A stretch of DNA of 34,367 bases, taken from positions 1 to 34,367 of the IMG/VR virus record IMGVR_UViG_3300012920_000008. One strand, 5' to 3'. Position 1 is the first letter of the stretch. Every line of letters begins with the position of its first letter. Positions 31,500 through 34,367 of the stretch are shown in pieces. Under the pieces are notes generated by a model. It made no database searches, was not told the DNA's origin, and saw nothing but the letters and a program-made list of their open reading frames with translations. The translations under genes were made by a program, and so were the position numbers. The DNA comes from a virus.

Positions 31500-31887
31500 T
31501 TTCTATTACCTCGTAGGTTGTTGCAGTTGGACCTTTCATGTTGATGCCGATAACACTCGGGCGACTATCGCTGTCTGCGTTTGGCTCCATCAAACCATGA
31601 TGCCTTGCCAAGACGCGTAGCGCAGACAACTTGTCGTGCATCTCAACCTCAATTGCATTGCCATGCTGATTTGGTGTGACCTTGACTTTCTTGATCGCTT
31701 TCTGAACATGGACCGGGATGTCGTCAGTTTTCAGAAGTGCCATAGCGCCTGACTCGGTCCACCGGAGTACGTCGGTAATATTTGACGCTGCGATTGATGC
31801 TAGCTCGTGCTTAACAGCTTCTTTCTCGTTGTCGCTGCCGTACACCAGCGCCTTCCTTGCCTGACGTGTTGTCATCTTTCTAGCCAT
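31420..31887 (-). CDS. terS: Small terminase subunit
   Basis: 155 residues from ATG 31887. The first half is helical (TTRQARKALVYGSDNEKEAVK). The region TDDIPVHVQKAIKKVKVT and MHDKLSALRVLARHHGLME is typical of small terminases that recognise phage DNA. The C-terminus is acidic (EPENESFQKGEDEQQDLF). Its 3' end overlaps the large subunit by 80 bases, unusually long for this genome. Confidence 0.78.
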   Translation of the reverse strand: MARKMTTRQARKALVYGSDNEKEAVKHELASIAASNITDVLRWTESGAMALLKTDDIPVHVQKAIKKVKVTPNQHGNAIEVEMHDKLSALRVLARHHGLMEPNADSDSRPSVIGINMKGPTATTYEVIENGETESGQEPENESFQKGEDEQQDLF

Positions 31888-32131
31888 GTTTTTTTGCCAA
31901 CTCTTCTTGCAGTTCCATGTCTTCGATTTCGCCAATCATATCATTGACGAACCACTTTGCTTTTTTAAGGTCATCTTTGCCGCCCTTCTCCTTCCAGCGC
32001 CACAGATACTTAATGGCAGACCCAGTGGAGTAGGCTTCAGCGCCGGTCAGGTTTTGGACCGCTGCCTTGATAGCATCAATGCATTCCATACCGTCACGCT
32101 GGTAGTGGTCAGGGTTAATTTTGTCTTTCAT
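31880..32131 (-). CDS. DUF3310 protein
   Basis: 83 residues: INPDHYQRDGMECIDAI and STGSAIKYLWRWKEKGGKDDLKKAKWFV are the clear signature of DUF3310, often labelled nucleotide kinase-like in phages though the activity is unproven. ATG 32131 follows GGAG. It is the first gene after the 232-bp noncoding region. Confidence 0.85.
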   Translation of the reverse strand: MKDKINPDHYQRDGMECIDAIKAAVQNLTGAEAYSTGSAIKYLWRWKEKGGKDDLKKAKWFVNDMIGEIEDMELQEELAKKHG

Positions 32132-32363
32132 ACGAAACTCCAAATAATTTTGCGAGACATCCCCCCTCTATAGCGCAAGGGGGCGGGAGGGGGTATATAC
32201 CCTTTTTTTTGACAGCGCAGATATACACAGCCACATGCATTGTGCATTGCACAAGATTTAACATAATTACAATTATGCGACATAGGCACCTTCGTAAGCT
32301 GTTGATATTGCTAGCATTCTCAAACTGTGGATAACTGTGCGCAATTATTGATCAATTTGCTCA
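32132..32363. other. Noncoding region with DnaA box and palindromes, candidate origin
   Basis: This is the longest noncoding stretch. It holds a perfect DnaA box (TTATCCACA on the minus strand, 32326-32334), the inverted repeat CATAATT/AATTATG (32262-32277), TGTGCATTGCACA (32241-32253), the 12-bp palindrome GGGTATATACCC (32191-32202) and an eight-T run. It directly follows the initiator-like gene. It probably also holds the promoter of the packaging operon, but no promoter stands out. Confidence 0.5.
32326..32334 (-). promoter_or_regulatory. Perfect DnaA box
   Basis: TGTGGATAA on the plus strand is the reverse complement of TTATCCACA, the strong bacterial DnaA-binding consensus. A single copy can occur by chance, but its position beside an initiator-like gene is suggestive. 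Confidence 0.6.
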
Positions 32364-33086
32364 TTATTTGTACAGCGCAGCCCATCTGCCAACCTGATCC
32401 AAGTTGATTGGTGGTGTCCGTCCCAGCTTGAGCTGCTCGCGGCACATTGACTTGGTATAATTACGCACCTGATCAACCGTAACTCCTTGATTATGCAACA
32501 CTTTTGCTGCTTGATGACTGTGTTCTGCCAGCCGATTGATGCCTGTTGCCTCTTCGACGGCGTTTCTAAACGCTTGTGCGAGTGTTTGGTATTCTGTCGA
32601 TTCTTTCCCCCAGACCCCCTGTTCATTATGTGTATCAGAATTATCGACTTTAACCTCGCCATCCTCAACGTAGTAATCCTCGGCAGCTACCTTCGGCCTT
32701 GGCGCCCAAAACTCCTCACGAGTTGGTAGCGTCTCGTTACCTTCCCACAACACTTGGTAGCGATTTGTCTTGCGTCTGCCACGCTGTACTATCTTCTCCG
32801 GGTAAGCTTTGGGGTCTAACTTCCTAATGTAACCAGCCCTCAAGAGTCGCTGTATGTGGCGCGACACAGTCACGCGAGACTTGCTGATGTGCAAGGCCAG
32901 AGTCAAAGTAGAAGGCCAGCAGACACCAGCTCCGTTTGTATGAAGACCAAGAGCAGCTAACAAGTGAAATGATGTCGGGTGCAGCGAATCATCTTGAACA
33001 GCTCGCGCTGGAATCACAGAGAACTTCCTGATCTTCGGTTTCTCTTTCGGATAATCTTTCTTCGCTAAATTAGAAAGGGATTTCAT
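32364..33086 (-). CDS. Winged-helix replication-initiator-like protein
   Basis: 240 residues. Residues about 38-95 (FHLLAALGLHTNGAGVCWPSTLTLALHI, then SKSRVTVSRHIQRLLRAGYIRKL) form a winged helix of the HTH_36 / phage replication protein O type. The C-terminal part (ATGINRLAEHSHQAAKVLHN) may bind the helicase. It overlaps the upstream gene by 17 bases and follows the primase-helicase, which supports a role in starting replication. A transcription regulator is the alternative. Confidence 0.7.
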   Translation of the reverse strand: MKSLSNLAKKDYPKEKPKIRKFSVIPARAVQDDSLHPTSFHLLAALGLHTNGAGVCWPSTLTLALHISKSRVTVSRHIQRLLRAGYIRKLDPKAYPEKIVQRGRRKTNRYQVLWEGNETLPTREEFWAPRPKVAAEDYYVEDGEVKVDNSDTHNEQGVWGKESTEYQTLAQAFRNAVEEATGINRLAEHSHQAAKVLHNQGVTVDQVRNYTKSMCREQLKLGRTPPINLDQVGRWAALYK

Positions 33087-33540
33087 CTTCTACTTCCGGT
33101 GAATGATTAAACTGTACATTTTGTAATGTTGATGTCGGGAACTCTGCCTTGATTCTTCTGATATCAGCTAGACTCTTTGCTTCCATTACTTCTGCAACTT
33201 CAGCCAGCGTGAACACAACAGAGTCCTTTTTCATCTTGGCTGTTACCCGTTGTTGATCGAATTGATCTGCAACAAAATAATAGTCGCGCTCTTTACCTTT
33301 GAAGTGCAGATAATAAAAGTCATCGGGATGATTCGACTTGCTGATCTCTTCGTCGATCATCTTCAGCCCTTTAATCAAATTATCAGCCAGCTCAACGTTC
33401 TTCGATTCAAACCACTGCTTTCTCAATCTGTCATACTTCTCCGCCATGCTGGGTAAACACAATCGTTTCCAAGCGTAGTGTCCCCACTTCTTATTCATCC
33501 TTTCTTCTGCTGCCAGCAGATTGTCTTCAAACTTCATCAT
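33070..33540 (-). CDS. Unknown replication-operon protein with SSB-like C-terminal tail
   Basis: 156 residues from ATG 33540 (ATG 33537 also possible). The body is helical and charged (KYDRLRKQWFESKNVELADNLIKGL), with YYLHFKGKERDYYFVADQFD in the middle. The last eight residues, EVEDEIPF, closely copy the acidic tip of bacterial SSB (DDDIPF) that recruits replication and repair proteins. It may dock on the same partners as SSB. A longer form from ATG 33579 would translate part of the GTGAC repeat cluster but lacks a Shine-Dalgarno. Confidence 0.65.
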   Translation of the reverse strand: MMKFEDNLLAAEERMNKKWGHYAWKRLCLPSMAEKYDRLRKQWFESKNVELADNLIKGLKMIDEEISKSNHPDDFYYLHFKGKERDYYFVADQFDQQRVTAKMKKDSVVFTLAEVAEVMEAKSLADIRRIKAEFPTSTLQNVQFNHSPEVEDEIPF

Positions 33541-33547
33541 TATCCCC

Positions 33548-33694
33548 GTGACACCCTCCGTGACATCCGTGACACCCATAGGGTGGTGTCACGTCACGTC
33601 ACGCTTCGGAGTCATGTCCGTTTTTATGTCACAAGCGTGACACCCATGTCACACCCCGCGCCATTGCTCACTCTCCGTCTGTCACATCTGTGAC
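33548..33694. repeat. GTGAC/GTCAC cluster, iteron-like
   Basis: Eleven copies of GTGAC or its complement GTCAC lie within 147 bp: GTGAC at 33548, 33560, 33569, 33637, 33690 and GTCAC at 33588, 33593, 33598, 33628, 33648, 33681. Several form inverted pairs, for example GTGACACC (33569-33576) with GGTGTCAC (33585-33592), and TGTCAC-ATCT-GTGACA (33680-33695). The array spans the end of the primase-helicase gene and the gap after it. Confidence 0.75.
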
Positions 33695-34367
33695 ATCAAT
33701 GTTCGTTAAAGATTTAAACTCAAGCCGTCGGCCCTGATCAAAACTCAGCACGATGTCACGCTCTACGAGGGTAGTCAGCGCACGTTTCCAAGCTTGTCTA
33801 CGACTGCTTCTTGACTTGTCATCAACGCCCGGTATACCGCCTTCATTCTGCAACCAATAATAGAAACTATCTTTGGCCATGTGTACATCAATGACATTAT
33901 TTGTAGCTGAGTCACGCATACAGTCGAGCGCCCTGAGCTGACGAGTTGAAAGATCAGATACCCTTGCATCGTCTGCAGCGATGCCCTCAAGCTTCTCAAG
34001 GTACACAGACGACTCGACACCAAACGTACCGACATCAACTGACCTCATCATCAGCAATATGTCTTCGATTGGCTCTGCGTCTTTCTGCTTGTCCATGTTG
34101 AGTGTGACCTGATCAGTTGCTTTTTTGATTTTGATCGACGTGTCGACAGCACCCATCAGTGCGCTGGAGCCACGCATCCCCTTGCTGCTGTCTTTGCCGC
34201 TGTGATGGATGGCCAACACTGCGCAGTCGCAATGCTCCTTGACAAGATCACAGCTCTTCACAAACTTACCCATGTCGGTTGCCGAGTTTTCGTCTGCCCC
34301 GAGCAGCGCCCTCGCCACGGTGTCGATAACCACGAGAGAGAACTTGCCGTTCTTTTCTTCTAAGCCT
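33668..34367 (-). CDS. TOPRIM primase / RepA-type helicase, C-terminal part (cut by the window end)
   Basis: This is the rest of the protein that starts at 1343; the frame is continuous through the 123-base overlap and gives 639 residues in total. This part holds the end of Walker B (VVIDT), the ATPase sensor region with AIHHSGKD (about 460-466), and the conserved GSSALMGAVD. The C-terminal third has a winged-helix feel (SSRRQAWKRALTTLVERD). It ends IDVTDVTDGE, encoded by the repeat cluster. Confidence 0.92.
   Translation of the reverse strand, partial: GLEEKNGKFSLVVIDTVARALLGADENSATDMGKFVKSCDLVKEHCDCAVLAIHHSGKDSSKGMRGSSALMGAVDTSIKIKKATDQVTLNMDKQKDAEPIEDILLMMRSVDVGTFGVESSVYLEKLEGIAADDARVSDLSTRQLRALDCMRDSATNNVIDVHMAKDSFYYWLQNEGGIPGVDDKSRSSRRQAWKRALTTLVERDIVLSFDQGRRLEFKSLTNIDVTDVTDGE
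34245..34367. repeat. Terminal direct repeat, right copy
   Basis: Identical to 1-123. The unique circle is therefore 34,244 bp, and gene coordinates crossing the junction should be joined through this overlap. Confidence 0.95.

Noticed and set aside
32161-32180. CTATAG followed by G-rich DNA on the minus strand, resembling a T7-type promoter core
   Set aside because: Only the innermost bases match, and no single-subunit RNA polymerase gene is present.
33548-33694. CRISPR array
   Set aside because: The repeated unit is only five bases with irregular spacing and both orientations; there are no spacers of constant length.

Overview
The window looks like one complete genome of a short-tailed (podovirus-type) bacteriophage. 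It was opened at an arbitrary point inside a replication gene. The first 123 bases (1-123) are repeated exactly as the last 123 (34245-34367), and the primase-helicase reading frame runs without a break from one end into the other. The natural map is therefore a circle of about 34,244 bp. The head, portal, nozzle and ejection-protein order is T7-like. I see no phage RNA polymerase, DNA polymerase, integrase, tRNA or transposase, so the phage probably relies on host polymerases and sigma70-like promoters. The host cannot be named. Several small proteins (GTA-type holin, DUF3310, small basic head-module proteins) resemble those I remember from marine bacteriophages.

Layout. (a) Minus strand, from about 2341 down through 1, then from 34367 down to 32364: a PDDEXK nuclease, an SSB-like protein, a TOPRIM-primase/RepA-type helicase (split by the window ends), a protein ending in an SSB-like acidic tail, and a winged-helix replication-initiator-like protein. 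(b) Plus strand 2442-6945: an early operon of small genes, with a SprT-like metalloprotease, a YqaJ-type nuclease and, last, a stand-alone LexA-type DNA-binding domain. Three promoters in this operon share the same 18-bp palindromic operator placed between -35 and -10. It ends at a UUCG-tetraloop terminator at 6984-7009. (c) Minus strand 32131 down to 7008: DUF3310 protein, small and large terminase, a GNAT-like protein, a run of very small basic proteins, portal, Bbp19-like protein, scaffold, capsid, decoration candidate, tail adaptor, nozzle, three ejection proteins, tail fibre/baseplate proteins, and a lysis cassette with EF-hand membrane protein, holin and M15 endolysin.

The most unusual items are these. 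The LexA-like repressor and its three matching promoter-operators form a self-contained early switch. A predicted ejection protein carries a zeta-toxin-type kinase domain, and a second well-formed reading frame with its own strong ribosome binding site overlaps its 3' end. A beta-propeller-like repeat family is shared between a ten-repeat tail protein and an insertion inside the nozzle protein. There are also two candidate replication-control regions: a dense GTGAC/GTCAC cluster (33548-33694), and a noncoding stretch with a perfect DnaA box (32132-32363). Intrinsic terminators or hairpins sit inside operons next to the SSB-like and capsid genes, as if to set protein ratios. No stretch longer than 300 bases lacks a gene.
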